Shown: positions 1-8,207, numbered from the stretch's first letter. The stretch is DNA of 64,000 nt from Aerolutibacter ruishenii (GCF_007830115.1 NZ_VLKP01000007.1:1-64000), one strand, 5' to 3'. Notes: generated by a model from the sequence alone, not told the origin. Numbers and translations: made by a program.

Positions 1-320
1 CTATAACGATCGTCCGCACGAAGGGTTGGCGCTGTTCACACCTGCCGACCTCTTCCATGACCGCGTGCCCACCGTTGCCGCCGTCCGCCAGCAGGCGCTC
101 ACCGAGCACTACACACGCCACCCCGAGCGCTACGTCAAAGGCGCGCCCACCGTCGCCCTGCCGCCCGCCGCCGTGCACATCAACCCCGACCTCGCCATGC
201 ATGCCTCGCAACTGCTGGCTACCTCCGGCGCACTGACCATCGTCCCCACCCCGGTCGACACCGGGCTACCCGAAGTTGTTACATAGAAATCTCGCAACGA
301 GTGTTGGGAAAGTGTTGACA
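1..320 (+). mobile_element. Right end of an IS3-type insertion sequence (partial)
   Basis: The left edge of the window lies inside an insertion sequence. A transposase C-terminus stops at 286. Bases 301-320 read inward from the outer end as TGTCAACACTTTCCCAACAC, which has the 5'-TG terminus typical of IS3-family inverted repeats. Immediately outside it (321 onward) the sequence becomes good Dcm-type methyltransferase coding sequence on the other strand. I therefore place the outer tip at about base 320. The left half, the other inverted repeat and any target duplication are outside the window. The boundary is inferred. Confidence 0.7.
2..286 (+). CDS. IS3-family transposase OrfB, C-terminal part (5' end outside window)
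   Basis: The frame is open from base 2 and reads [19 protein letters not shown], then ...[23 protein letters not shown]. This is the usual tail of IS3-family OrfB integrases: the region after the last catalytic Glu, with the YN-RPH-L-TPAD signature and the P-AVWINP-like ending. The DDE catalytic residues are not in the window. It is a mobile-element gene and not part of the flanking chromosome. Its 3' end overlaps, on the opposite strand, the spurious tail of the broken methyltransferase frame. Confidence 0.75.
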   Translation, partial: YNDRPHEGLALFTPADLFHDRVPTVAAVRQQALTEHYTRHPERYVKGAPTVALPPAAVHINPDLAMHASQLLATSGALTIVPTPVDTGLPEVVT

Positions 321-1428
321 CGTTCCGCCGGAAGGTGTCTTCGAAGCCCATCAGTCGTGCGCATTCGCGAGGCGTAAGGCGCCGGGGATTCTTCTTCGAG
401 CCCTGCGACACCAGGATTTCGGAGCCGTCCTTGTAGTACCGGGCGGACAGCGTACGAGTCGTGTCCTTGCCTGTAACAAGACCGAACCCGAAGCCATTGC
501 CCTTTTCACGGTGCTTGGCAGCGTAGTTCTGAAGATAGGCCCATAGCTTGTCGGTCAGGGTGTAGTTGGGCGTGACTTTGCCTTGCTTTCCTTCCAGACA
601 GTTCCACTCAGCCGGTTCGGAGCCGTCCTGCTTGTGCAGGATGCTGGCGAGCTTCGGCGCCGTCTCGAAATCGGGGAGTTCCAGTCCATCCCAGTCAAAG
701 CCGACATCCTCGCGGAAGCCGACGATGATGATGCGCTCCCGATGCTGCGGGACGAAATGCTTTCCGTTGATGACCTTCGAGGTCACCGTGTAGCCAAGTT
801 CATTGGTGAGCACGTCGATGATGGTCGAGAACGTACGCCCCTTGTCGTGACTGACCAGGTTCTTCACGTTCTCCAGGAGGAAGGCCTTTGGGCGTTTCTC
901 GGCGATGATGCGCGCCACGTCGAAGAACAGCGTGCCCTGTGTCTTGTCGGAGAAGCCGTGCGGTCGACCCAGCGCGTTCTTCTTCGAGACGCCAGCGATC
1001 GAGAACGGCTGACACGGAAAACCCGCCAGCAGTACATCGTGATCCGGAACATCCTTTTCGTGCACCGCGGTAATGTCCCCCGCGAACACATGACCCGGGC
1101 CGTCATGGAAGTTCGCCGCGTAGGTCTTGCGCGCGTAGGCGTCCCATTCGCTGGTGAACACGCAGCGGCCGCCCTGCTTATCAAAAGCGGTGCGCATGCC
1201 GCCGATACCGGCGAACAGGTCGATGAAGGTGAAGTCGGCTGGAGCGTCGCTTTCCAGCCCCTGCAGCGGCAGGAGTCTCTGGCGGATCGCGTCACTCACG
1301 TAGGGAGGCGGATCGGTTTCCCGGGTGTGCCATCGACGTACGGTGCGAGCATCCACTCCAAGGGCCATCGCGATCTCGCGGGGGCTGTAGCGCTCAAGGG
1401 CGTAGTCGATCAGGGCGTGGGTATCCAT
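130..1428 (-). CDS. dcm: Dcm-type DNA (cytosine-5-)-methyltransferase, C-terminus truncated by IS insertion
   Basis: A C5-cytosine methyltransferase. An N-terminal helix-turn-helix-like segment (about residues 8-40) precedes motif I ([13 protein letters not shown], about 70-82) and motif IV with the catalytic Cys ([12 protein letters not shown]139). Motif VI (LLENVKNL) and motif VIII (QHRERI) follow, then a target-recognition stretch and motif IX ([14 protein letters not shown]). Motif X, the Q-Y-QFGNSVVVP helix that completes the fold, is missing. After ...FEDTFRRN the frame enters the IS end and reads about 60 unrelated residues before stopping at 130. The enzyme is probably inactive or impaired. 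I chose the ATG at 1428 because GGAG lies 6 nt before it; an ATG at 1464 is also possible. No vsr gene is visible beside it. Confidence 0.85.
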   Translation of the reverse strand: MDTHALIDYALERYSPREIAMALGVDARTVRRWHTRETDPPPYVSDAIRQRLLPLQGLESDAPADFTFIDLFAGIGGMRTAFDKQGGRCVFTSEWDAYARKTYAANFHDGPGHVFAGDITAVHEKDVPDHDVLLAGFPCQPFSIAGVSKKNALGRPHGFSDKTQGTLFFDVARIIAEKRPKAFLLENVKNLVSHDKGRTFSTIIDVLTNELGYTVTSKVINGKHFVPQHRERIIIVGFREDVGFDWDGLELPDFETAPKLASILHKQDGSEPAEWNCLEGKQGKVTPNYTLTDKLWAYLQNYAAKHREKGNGFGFGLVTGKDTTRTLSARYYKDGSEILVSQGSKKNPRRLTPRECARLMGFEDTFRRNVSTLSQHSLRDFYVTTSGSPVSTGVGTMVSAPEVASSCEACMARSGLMCTAAGGRATVGAPLT

Positions 1429-1506
1429 TCGGCACTCCGGGAGATATGGGGGCATGTTGTCCATTTTTGTCCCGTGGGGGAAGGGGGGTCGGTCAATAAG
1501 ACGGGA

Positions 1507-1875
1507 TCAGCCGCTCACGGGCTGAGATTCGGGGCATGGAATGCGAGCGGCCCGTAGGGTGATTGGGGGATAGGAGCCACGTGTGAAGCGGGCCGGGTCG
1601 CCACTGAGTCGAGATCGTTCGGCGTCGAGGGGGATCCGCTCACCGCTGAGTAAGGGAGCTATGCCCTTGGCCGGAAGACACTCATGCATGATTCGGATCG
1701 GCTCATCGTTGAGCCGGAAGCACTCAAGCGTGACCCGGCGCCACTCATCGCTGAGCCAATTCGGCTCTCCCACGAGCCCAGTCGCCTCACCACCCAGCAA
1801 AAAAGCCTGACAGACAAGCCACCCCGGCTCATCCATCAGGCTCCGTGTCTCAACGCCACCAGAATCTAGCAGCAT
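1507..1875 (-). CDS. Possible heptad-repeat protein encoded by the 21-bp array
   Basis: The minus-strand frame stays open through the whole array and would encode 122 residues built of about 13 heptads such as LMDEPGW, LVGEPNW, LNDEPIR and LSGDPAR (consensus L--EP-R). A repeat whose period is a multiple of three keeps any open frame open, and two plus-strand frames are partly open as well, so coding is not proven. The minus frame is preferred only because it alone spans every unit with an ATG ahead of it. The ribosome site is weak. I do not recognise a family and suggest no function. Confidence 0.3.
   Translation of the reverse strand: MLLDSGGVETRSLMDEPGWLVCQAFLLGGEATGLVGEPNWLSDEWRRVTLECFRLNDEPIRIMHECLPAKGIAPLLSGERIPLDAERSRLSGDPARFTRGSYPPITLRAARIPCPESQPVSG
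1589..1861. repeat. Tandem array of 13 degenerate 21-bp units
   Basis: Cutting the sequence every 21 bases from 1589 gives 13 aligned units with no indels. The approximate consensus is CGG-TCGGCTCATCG-TGAGC, and the best-conserved part is -CTCA-C--TGAGC. Units 6 to 9 (1694-1777) are the most regular; the outer ones are degenerate. Because 21 is a multiple of 3, each unit gives a heptapeptide: LxxEPxR-like on the minus strand and EPxRLxx-like on the plus strand. The array lies between the 5' end of the broken dcm gene and a conserved hypothetical gene. Confidence 0.8.
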
Positions 1876-1893
1876 CAGTCACTTACGCACGCC

Positions 1894-2361
1894 TTACACG
1901 GCCGGAACCGGCTCCGCCCGACGCGGGGCCTTGGCAAAGCGGGCCGACAGGGCCTCGCGGGCGCTCTTCAGGGCCTCGTTCTTGCCCGACACCTTCAGCA
2001 GGCCGTAGCCCTCCAGCGCCACGCTGAGGATGTCGCTGCCCAGCGCGGTCTCGGTGTCCTCGGCGCGCTCCAGCAGCTGCTGCAGTTGCAGCAGGCGGGG
2101 GCGGAGTGCGTCGAGGGCGCTGAGGTCGGCCTGCGCCTCGGCCAGGCCCAGGTTGGGCGGAACGATCTGCGGGTTGGCGGTCAGCACGGACAGCGTCTGC
2201 CGGCAGAAGGGCTCGGACTTGTCGCCCATCTTGAACAGTTCGCGCCGTTGATCCGGGGTCAGCGCGACCATGCGCGTGAACAGGCCGCGCAGGGTGGCGA
2301 GGGCGTTGTCCATCTGCGCCAGCTCTTCGGGGGTGTAGGTGATCGATACAACGTTCTGCAT
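1894..2361 (-). CDS. Conserved hypothetical protein, helical, 155 aa
   Basis: A soluble, all-helical looking protein starting MQNVVSITYTPEELAQMDNA and ending in an Ala/Pro-rich tail. It has no signal peptide, membrane segment or catalytic motif that I can identify. Similar small proteins seem to exist in other bacteria without an assigned role; I do not recognise a named domain. It stands alone, with the repeat array downstream and the Fic gene divergent upstream, 291 bp away. Confidence 0.7.
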   Translation of the reverse strand: MQNVVSITYTPEELAQMDNALATLRGLFTRMVALTPDQRRELFKMGDKSEPFCRQTLSVLTANPQIVPPNLGLAEAQADLSALDALRPRLLQLQQLLERAEDTETALGSDILSVALEGYGLLKVSGKNEALKSAREALSARFAKAPRRAEPVPAV

Positions 2362-2601
2362 TGGCTATTCCTTACATCCATTAGCAAGTCCGGGTGTGTC
2401 CGGACGGTCCATGCTCCGCCGCGTTCCGTGCGGTCGGTGGGTGTCGCCGTGCCGCGGGGCGGCGGGGGAGCGGCGGGAGTGTGGCAGAGGGGCACCCGCG
2501 GTGGCCAGCGTTATTCGCCTGCGGGCAGTTCGTTCGGGAAATGTGGACAAGAGGAATCCCCAAAAGGCCGTAGCAAGCCCCGGCTGCAACCGATCTGATA
2601 A

Positions 2602-2634
2602 TTTGCTATTAATTGAAATGAAATTAATAACAAA
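2602..2634. promoter_or_regulatory. Palindromic operator candidate ahead of the fic gene
   Basis: An AT-rich inverted repeat stands out from the GC-rich surroundings: TTTGCTATTAATT (2602-2614), a 7-nt spacer, then AATTAATAACAAA (2622-2634). The arms match at 12 of 13 positions. The centre is about 35 bp before the fic start codon, where a promoter or operator would be. This suggests a dimeric regulator, possibly Fic itself through its C-terminal winged helix. Binding is inferred. Confidence 0.5.
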
Positions 2635-2652
2635 CTGATAGAAGGGTGCCCG

Positions 2653-3990
2653 ATGAAGCTGCCCGTTACCGCCCCCCAACTGGAAGAGCTGCTGGTGCCG
2701 GGCCGCGTCGCCTTGCCAGCCATCCTGGGTCGCGGGATAGGCCCGGAGATCGACGGGGTCTACGAGCACTGGGACCATCTGCGTCACCTCACCCCGCCCG
2801 ATGGCCTGGATGCCACCGCGTGGTGGGCTGCCATCAAGCTCGCCCGCAGCGTGCTGGCGCGCGCGTTGCCGTTCCATGACAAGCACGGAACGCCGTTCGC
2901 GGTGTCCGTCACCGGGACCATGCAGCGCAAGCTGCACTTTCTGGACCGCGAAGCATCGGGGGTCATCCTGGGGGCGGATCAGGATGACGACGCCTCCATC
3001 CGGAGGCGCCACCTCGCCCGCTCGCTTATCGAAGAGGCCATGACGTCCTCGCAGTTGGAGGGCGCCTCGACCACCCGTCGCGTAGCCAAGGAGATGCTCA
3101 GCACCGGCCGCCCCCCGCGCGACCGCAGCGAGCAGATGATCTACAACAACTACGCCACGATGCAGTCGCTGGGTGGGCTGCGCGACCGTCCGTTGACCGT
3201 GGACTTGATCCTGGAGATCCACCGCCGCCTGATGCGCGATGCCATTGATGAGGCGGACCAGGCCGGGAGGCTGCGTACCGCCGAGGACAACGTCATCGTC
3301 CAGGACCGCGGCGATCCGACCATCGTCCTGCACGTCCCTCCACCGGCCGCCGAACTGCCGGCACGGCTGCAGGCCCTGTGTGACTTCGCCAACGATGACA
3401 ACGAAGGCGAGTTCCTGCATCCCATCGTCCGTGCCATCGCCATTCATTTCATGGTGGGGTATGACCACCCGTTCTGCGACGGCAATGGCCGCATCGCGCG
3501 CGCGTTGTTTTACTGGTCGATGCTGCGCTCCGGTTACTGGTTGAGCGAGTTCGTGTCCATCTCCAGCGTGTTGAAGAAGGCCCAGGGCAAGTATGTCCGT
3601 GCCCACCTGTACACCGAAAGTGACGGTGCGGATGTGAGTTACTTTGTCGCCCACCAGCTGGACGTGGTCATTGATGCCGTCAACAGCCTGCGCGCCTATC
3701 TGGCCCGCAAGGGGCGTGAGCGTCGGCAGGCCGAGAGCTTGTTGAGGCCTGCATCGCGCCTGGGGGCGGCGCTCAACCATCGCCAGCGCGCGTTGTTGCT
3801 GCATGCCGTTGCACATCCGGACAGCGACTACAGCATTGCGGGCCACCAGGCCGCGCATCGTGTCACCTATGCCACCGCACGCTCGGACCTGCTGGGTCTG
3901 GTGAAGCTGAAACTGCTGCGAAAGCGGCAGCTGGGCAAGGCGTTTTCGTTCCGGCCGGTGGCGGATCTTGCGCAGCGGCTTGAGCGGTAG
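2653..3990 (+). CDS. Fic-domain protein (AMPylase family) with N-terminal inhibitory motif and C-terminal winged helix
   Basis: A 445-residue Fic/DOC-superfamily protein. The catalytic loop HPFCDGNGRIAR begins at H272 and is intact (HPFx[D/E]GNGRxxR), so nucleotide transfer to a protein hydroxyl group is expected. The segment SSQLEG ending at E136-G137 fits the (S/T)xxxE(G/N) inhibitory helix of class II Fic proteins, whose Glu blocks the ATP gamma-phosphate site. The last 90 residues look like a winged helix-turn-helix (HRVTYATARSDLLGLVKL), common in stand-alone Fic regulators. GAAGGG precedes the ATG. There is no antitoxin-like partner ORF. The gene sits behind a strong AT-rich palindrome. 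The target protein is unknown. Confidence 0.9.
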   Translation: MKLPVTAPQLEELLVPGRVALPAILGRGIGPEIDGVYEHWDHLRHLTPPDGLDATAWWAAIKLARSVLARALPFHDKHGTPFAVSVTGTMQRKLHFLDREASGVILGADQDDDASIRRRHLARSLIEEAMTSSQLEGASTTRRVAKEMLSTGRPPRDRSEQMIYNNYATMQSLGGLRDRPLTVDLILEIHRRLMRDAIDEADQAGRLRTAEDNVIVQDRGDPTIVLHVPPPAAELPARLQALCDFANDDNEGEFLHPIVRAIAIHFMVGYDHPFCDGNGRIARALFYWSMLRSGYWLSEFVSISSVLKKAQGKYVRAHLYTESDGADVSYFVAHQLDVVIDAVNSLRAYLARKGRERRQAESLLRPASRLGAALNHRQRALLLHAVAHPDSDYSIAGHQAAHRVTYATARSDLLGLVKLKLLRKRQLGKAFSFRPVADLAQRLER

Positions 3991-4063
3991 GAATGTGTTC
4001 CTTTGGTTTTTCCAACACCTCAGATCGGTATACCTGACGCCCCATCCGCACCGAGGACCCACC

Positions 4064-4810
4064 ATGGCCACCCACGCATCCGACAAGCTCGCGGTACTGA
4101 TCGACGCCGACAACGCGCAGCCCAAGCTGGCGCACGAGTTGTTGAACGAGATCTCGCGCTACGGCACCGCCACGGTGAAGCGCGCCTACGGCGACTGGAC
4201 TACGCAGCACATGAACTCGTGGAAGGAAGTGCTCAACACCCTCGCCATCCAGCCGGTGCAGCAGTTCGCCTACACCAGCGGCAAGAACGCCACCGACTCG
4301 GCGTTGATCATCGACGCAATGGACCTGCTGCACACCGGCAACCTGGACGGCTTCTGCCTGGTTTCGTCCGACAGCGACTTCACCCGTCTGGCCACGCGCA
4401 TCCGCGAGGCCGGGCTGCTGGTCTATGGGTTCGGCGAGAAGAAGACACCGCAGGCCTTCGTCGCGGCCTGCGACAAGTTCATCTACACCGAGATCCTGCG
4501 CCCGGAGGCCGTGGCCAAGGGCGAGACCGTGCAGGAAGTGGAGCCGCTGAAGCCGCTGCTGCAGGCGGCGGTGGACGCCACCGCGCGCGACAACGGCTGG
4601 TCACCGCTGTCGACGGTGGGCTCCATGCTGGTCAAGCAGAGTCCGTCGTTCGACCCACGCAACTACGGTTTTTCAAAACTCAGCGAGCTGGTGCGCAACC
4701 AGTCCTGGTTGCAGATCAAGGAGGAGCCCGTCACGCCCGGGGCCAGCAACGTGCATGTGTACGTGCGGCCGAAGGGCAAGGCCAAGGGCAAGCAGGCAGC
4801 GGGGGCCTAG
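4064..4810 (+). CDS. NYN (PIN-like) domain protein with C-terminal OST-HTH/LOTUS domain
   Basis: A 248-residue protein. Residues 8-150 form an NYN domain of the PIN-like nuclease superfamily. The acidic residues expected for metal binding are in LIDADNAQ (D14, D16), TDSALIIDAMD and VSSDSDF. Residues about 165-235 form an OST-HTH/LOTUS domain (ending SFDPRNYGFSKLSELV), which binds RNA, including G-quadruplexes in characterised cases. A role in RNA processing or decay is likely, but the substrate is unknown. The internal ATG at 4064 is chosen because GAGGAC lies upstream and family similarity begins there; the frame is open further upstream. It converges with the next gene and overlaps it by 4 bp. 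Confidence 0.88.
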   Translation: MATHASDKLAVLIDADNAQPKLAHELLNEISRYGTATVKRAYGDWTTQHMNSWKEVLNTLAIQPVQQFAYTSGKNATDSALIIDAMDLLHTGNLDGFCLVSSDSDFTRLATRIREAGLLVYGFGEKKTPQAFVAACDKFIYTEILRPEAVAKGETVQEVEPLKPLLQAAVDATARDNGWSPLSTVGSMLVKQSPSFDPRNYGFSKLSELVRNQSWLQIKEEPVTPGASNVHVYVRPKGKAKGKQAAGA

Positions 4811-5181
4811 AACATCCCCAGCGCGTTGGGCGAGTCCTCGGGCACTTCCTGCCCCAGGTCCCACAGCTCCACGATCTTGTCGCCGGCAAAGCGCGCGATG
4901 TGCACCACCGCGTACTCCTGGCCTTCGGCGCGGCCCAGGTGCGAGAGCACGGCCACGCGGTCCTCGCCTTCGATCACCTGCTTGATGTCGAAGGCCTTGT
5001 TGGGCTCCATCTGCGCGCTCTGCTCCATCGCCAGCAGCAGCGATTCGCGGTCGCCGGGGTACCACGCGTTGTGGTGGGTGAAATCCGGCGCCACGTGACG
5101 CTCGTAGGCGGCGCGCACGTCGCCGCGCGCGCACATCTGCAGGAACTCGGTGGCGATGGCGCGCTTGCTGGGGATGTTCAT
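4807..5181 (-). CDS. SnoaL-like / NTF2-fold polyketide-cyclase-type protein
   Basis: A 124-residue single-domain protein of the NTF2-like superfamily. The typical order of helix (AIATEFLQMCARGDVRAAYERHV), HHNAWYPG loop, and strands ending in the FAGDKIVELWDLGQ signature is present. Members bind small hydrophobic ligands or catalyse isomerisation or cyclisation; here the substrate is unknown. No signal peptide. The 3' end overlaps the NYN gene by 4 bp. A minus-strand partner (DUF5329) starts upstream with a 23-bp gap, so the two may be cotranscribed. Confidence 0.8.
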   Translation of the reverse strand: MNIPSKRAIATEFLQMCARGDVRAAYERHVAPDFTHHNAWYPGDRESLLLAMEQSAQMEPNKAFDIKQVIEGEDRVAVLSHLGRAEGQEYAVVHIARFAGDKIVELWDLGQEVPEDSPNALGMF

Positions 5182-5204
5182 CGCGGGCTCCTGTGGCGGG
5201 GTGG

Positions 5205-5582
5205 TCAGGGCGCGGTGGCGGCCGTGTCCGCGCGCAGCCGGCTAAGTTCGCGGGTGAACCAGGTGCGGCTTTCCACGGTGGGCGCGCCGCTGCAGCGCAC
5301 GCGGTAGGGCTTGTCGGTCATGCTGCTCCTGCTCGCGGCCAGTTCGATGAAGCGCTCGGTGGAGGTCACCGCGCCCTTCTTCAGCAGGTAGTCGTACTTG
5401 CGCCGCAGGTGCGCGCTGGCGGCGATGGCGTCGTGCCACGAGCTGTTGCGCTGGAACTGGCAACCGGAGTGTTCCAGTGCTGTGAACAGCTGGCCAATCT
5501 CGCGTGTCACCCGGGCCGAAGGCGCCTGCGCGGCCGCCACGGACAACACCAGCAACAGCAGCAGGGGCAGGGCGCGTTTCAT
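5205..5582 (-). CDS. DUF5329 (YfeK-like) exported protein
   Basis: A 125-residue protein with a signal peptide (MKRALPLLLLLVLSVAAAQA). The mature part carries the family core CQFQRN, then HLRRKYDYLLKKG and TERFIE, which matches the E. coli YfeK/DUF5329 pattern. The function of the family is not known. I chose the ATG at 5582 because the signal peptide begins exactly there; the open frame further upstream would put 21 polar residues ahead of it. It is probably periplasmic and lies 23 bp before the SnoaL-like gene on the same strand. Confidence 0.82.
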   Translation of the reverse strand: MKRALPLLLLLVLSVAAAQAPSARVTREIGQLFTALEHSGCQFQRNSSWHDAIAASAHLRRKYDYLLKKGAVTSTERFIELAASRSSMTDKPYRVRCSGAPTVESRTWFTRELSRLRADTAATAP

Positions 5583-5672
5583 GCGGTGCGACGATAGCAC
5601 CGGTGCGTGAATACCGGCGCAATGCAGCAACGTGGGAACGCGCACTGCACAGTCCTGGCTGTCGCAGGCTGC

Positions 5673-6401
5673 TTAATGCCCCAGCGCCCCCGCCAACGCC
5701 CGCAACAGCGCGGCGCCATCGCCGTGCCACGCGCTGCCGTGCATGCAGGCCAGCGTGGTCGGTTGGGCCTGCGCCAGTTTCTCCAGCAGCGTGCCGGTCT
5801 GCGGGCAGTGGGCGAAGTAGTCCATCGGCTGGCGGAACGCCTCGCTGGGGCCGAGGATGTCGGCGTCGGTCAGCGCCGGCTCGCCGCGACCGGGCTGGGT
5901 GAACAGGTCGCCGCACAGCAGGGTGCCGCTGGTCTCTTCCATCAGGAAGCCGCAGTCCCAGCCGTGCGGCAGGTGCGGTGCGTCGAACCAGCGCACGCGG
6001 TGGCGGCCTAGGGTGAGTACTTCGCCGTCGGCCAACGCACGCGGTGCGCGGTCGGCGAGGTCATTGATCGACACCATCGCCGCCACCGTGCCGCACAACG
6101 GCGCCGACTGCGGAGCGGCCGACAGCCAGAGGTTGAGTGCGCCGCACTCATCGGCTTCGACATGCGAGAACGCGATGTGCCGCAGCCGCGCCGTGGGCAG
6201 GACACTGGCGACCGCCTCGTTCACCAGCGGGAACAACTGGCGCAGGCCGGCGTGGAACAGCAGCGGTTCGTCATCGTCGATCAGGTACTGGTTGAACGAG
6301 AATGCGAGGTCACCGGGCAATGCCATCGGCGTGTTGATCCGGTAGATGCCCGCGGCGATCTCGTGGACGTTGGTGCCCGACTGCGCGTTGGTGATGCCCA
6401 T
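5673..6401 (-). CDS. Metallo-beta-lactamase-fold hydrolase, flavodiiron-like (ODP) subtype
   Basis: A 242-residue MBL-fold protein. Its first metal motif is H80-x-E82-x-D84 (SHVEADECG), the diiron signature of flavodiiron/ODP domains instead of the HxHxDH of hydrolytic members. Further ligands are likely in HLPHG, LLCGDLF (Asp) and ACMHG (His). No flavodoxin or rubredoxin domain follows, so it is a stand-alone ODP-type domain. Such proteins may sense or reduce O2 or NO; the role here is inferred. Its ATG follows the stop codon of the TPR lipoprotein gene by one base, so translation is probably coupled. Confidence 0.85.
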   Translation of the reverse strand: MGITNAQSGTNVHEIAAGIYRINTPMALPGDLAFSFNQYLIDDDEPLLFHAGLRQLFPLVNEAVASVLPTARLRHIAFSHVEADECGALNLWLSAAPQSAPLCGTVAAMVSINDLADRAPRALADGEVLTLGRHRVRWFDAPHLPHGWDCGFLMEETSGTLLCGDLFTQPGRGEPALTDADILGPSEAFRQPMDYFAHCPQTGTLLEKLAQAQPTTLACMHGSAWHGDGAALLRALAGALGH

Positions 6402-6402
6402 G

Positions 6403-8097
6403 TCAGATCCGGGAGGCCGCCAGCGTCACGTCGGCGTGCTGCCAGGCCTTGGCCCGCTCCTGTTCGACGGTGGCTGCTTCGCGGCTGCGGCCCTGTGCCT
6501 TCAGGCTTTGCTCCAGTCCTTGCAGCGACCAGCCATTGCCGGGGTTGCGCAGCAGTTCCTCGCGGTAGACCGCTTCGGCCTCGGTCGGACGTTTGGCGGC
6601 CAGCAGCGCTGCACCGAGCGAATGGCGTACCGGAGCGTGCCAGCCGGGGGGCTCGTCGTAGGGAATGCGGTCCTCGATGGCGACGGCTTCGCGCAGGGCG
6701 GCGATCGCGCCGGCGTGGTCGCCCTTGGCAGTGGCCACTTCGGCGGTGAGGCTGCGCTCGGCGATCCTGGCCGAATAGCTGAGCGGGTAGCGGTCCCACA
6801 TGGTCATGCTGTCCATCACCGGATCGGCGGCGAGCGGACGCAGCGCGGCGAGGTGCTTGGCGGCGTCATCCAGGCGGTGCTGCCGTGCCGCCGCCGTGCC
6901 CTGTGCGTAGTGCCAGATCGCGGTGACGTAGGGCAGGTCGCTGGCCGGATTGGGCGCAGCGGTGATTTCGTCCCATCGGCCAAAACGCACCCGGTCGAAC
7001 CACGGCGACATCCAGTAGTGCTGCAGGCTGGCAAAACCCGGTTGGCGCATCAGGTCGGGCAGGTTGGTGCGCTCGGCGGTCTTCAACGCGGCGATGCGCG
7101 CGACCTTGCTGTTGCCTTCCATGCTGGATGCGAACCAGAGGAAGTGGTGGTTGTGCGGCACGTAGCCCAGTGGGTACACGCCGCGTGTGTTGCCGCTGCA
7201 TAGGGCCAGGTAGGCGTCGTCGGCCTCGATCGCGCGCAGGTTGGCCAGCACCGCGTCATGCCAGCGGCCCACGCGCGCGTAGATGTGCGCGGGCATGTGC
7301 ACCAGGTGGCCGGAGCCGGGGATCAGGGTGCGCAGGCGGTCGGCGGCGTCCGCGCCACGCTGCGGGTTGGCCGAAGCTTCCACCGCATGCACGTACAGGT
7401 GCAGCGCGCCGGGGTGGTCGGGGCTGCGCGCCATCACCGATTCCAGCGTGGACACGACTTCGGCGGTGTGGCCCTTGGGTTGGCGGTTCTCGTCGTAGTA
7501 GTCCCACGGCTGCAGGTCCATCAGTGCCTCGGCGTGGAAGGTGGCGGCGTCCAGGTCGTCGGGGCGCTGGCGCATCAGCTCGCGGGTGGCGGCGGCGTAG
7601 GCTTCGTCGAGCGGGCGGCGGTTCTCCGGGGGATTGGCGGCGTAGCGGGCGGACAGTGCGGTGATGAAGGCCTGTTCGCGGGCACTGGCGCGCGGCGCGA
7701 GGGTGCGCGCCTTCTGCAGCCGGCTCCATGCGCTGGCGTTGTTCTTCGGGTCCATGCCAGCGTTGACGTGCGGACCCAGCACCAGTGACGCGCCCCACCA
7801 GCACATCGCGCACTGCGGGTCGAGCTGGGTGGCCTTCAGAAAGGCGCGCTCGGCGGCGTCGTGGTTGAAACCGTAAGTGAGCATCAGGCCCTGGTCGAAC
7901 CAGCGCTGCACCTCAGGGTGGCTGCTGGTGACGGCGAAATGGTGGTTGCCCAGGCCGTCGAGCAGGTGCGTGCCCAGTGCGGCTTCGGGCGGTGAGACGG
8001 GCTGCGCCGCGACCGAAGCGCCATCGCGCGGACCCATGCAGGCGGTGGCGAGCGCCGTCGCAACGGCGAGCAATGCGAGATGGTGGGACCGGAACAT
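6403..8097 (-). CDS. TPR-repeat lipoprotein
   Basis: A 564-residue protein with a lipoprotein signal: hydrophobic helix then ATAC, predicted lipidation at C20. The body is helical with recognisable TPR units near the start (FNHDAAERAFLKATQLDP, then CAMCWWGASLVLGP) and at the C-terminus (LLAAKRPTEAEAVYREELLRNPGNGWSLQG). It probably serves as an envelope scaffold. It lies 110 bp after the TPR regulator gene and 1 bp before the MBL gene, all on the same strand. This suggests a regulator-lipoprotein-hydrolase unit. Confidence 0.8.
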   Translation of the reverse strand: MFRSHHLALLAVATALATACMGPRDGASVAAQPVSPPEAALGTHLLDGLGNHHFAVTSSHPEVQRWFDQGLMLTYGFNHDAAERAFLKATQLDPQCAMCWWGASLVLGPHVNAGMDPKNNASAWSRLQKARTLAPRASAREQAFITALSARYAANPPENRRPLDEAYAAATRELMRQRPDDLDAATFHAEALMDLQPWDYYDENRQPKGHTAEVVSTLESVMARSPDHPGALHLYVHAVEASANPQRGADAADRLRTLIPGSGHLVHMPAHIYARVGRWHDAVLANLRAIEADDAYLALCSGNTRGVYPLGYVPHNHHFLWFASSMEGNSKVARIAALKTAERTNLPDLMRQPGFASLQHYWMSPWFDRVRFGRWDEITAAPNPASDLPYVTAIWHYAQGTAAARQHRLDDAAKHLAALRPLAADPVMDSMTMWDRYPLSYSARIAERSLTAEVATAKGDHAGAIAALREAVAIEDRIPYDEPPGWHAPVRHSLGAALLAAKRPTEAEAVYREELLRNPGNGWSLQGLEQSLKAQGRSREAATVEQERAKAWQHADVTLAASRI

Positions 8098-8207
8098 GGG
8101 CGTACTCCACGTACAGCCCCCTGCAGCCTGCTTTTACCGCGGTGCAGGTTATGTCGGTGTCATGGCGACGGTTCCGGTCCGCAGGTGGGCGTGCCCGTGG
8201 GCCCTGT

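Noticed and set aside
583-1557. A 324-residue plus-strand frame across dcm
   Set aside because: The opposite strand has all C5-MTase motifs up to IX; this frame has none of its own.
1589-1861. CRISPR array
   Set aside because: Units are contiguous 21-mers with no unique spacers, they are degenerate, and there are no cas genes nearby.
2365-4125. A 586-residue minus-strand frame across the fic gene
   Set aside because: Antisense shadow with no motif; fic is intact on the other strand.
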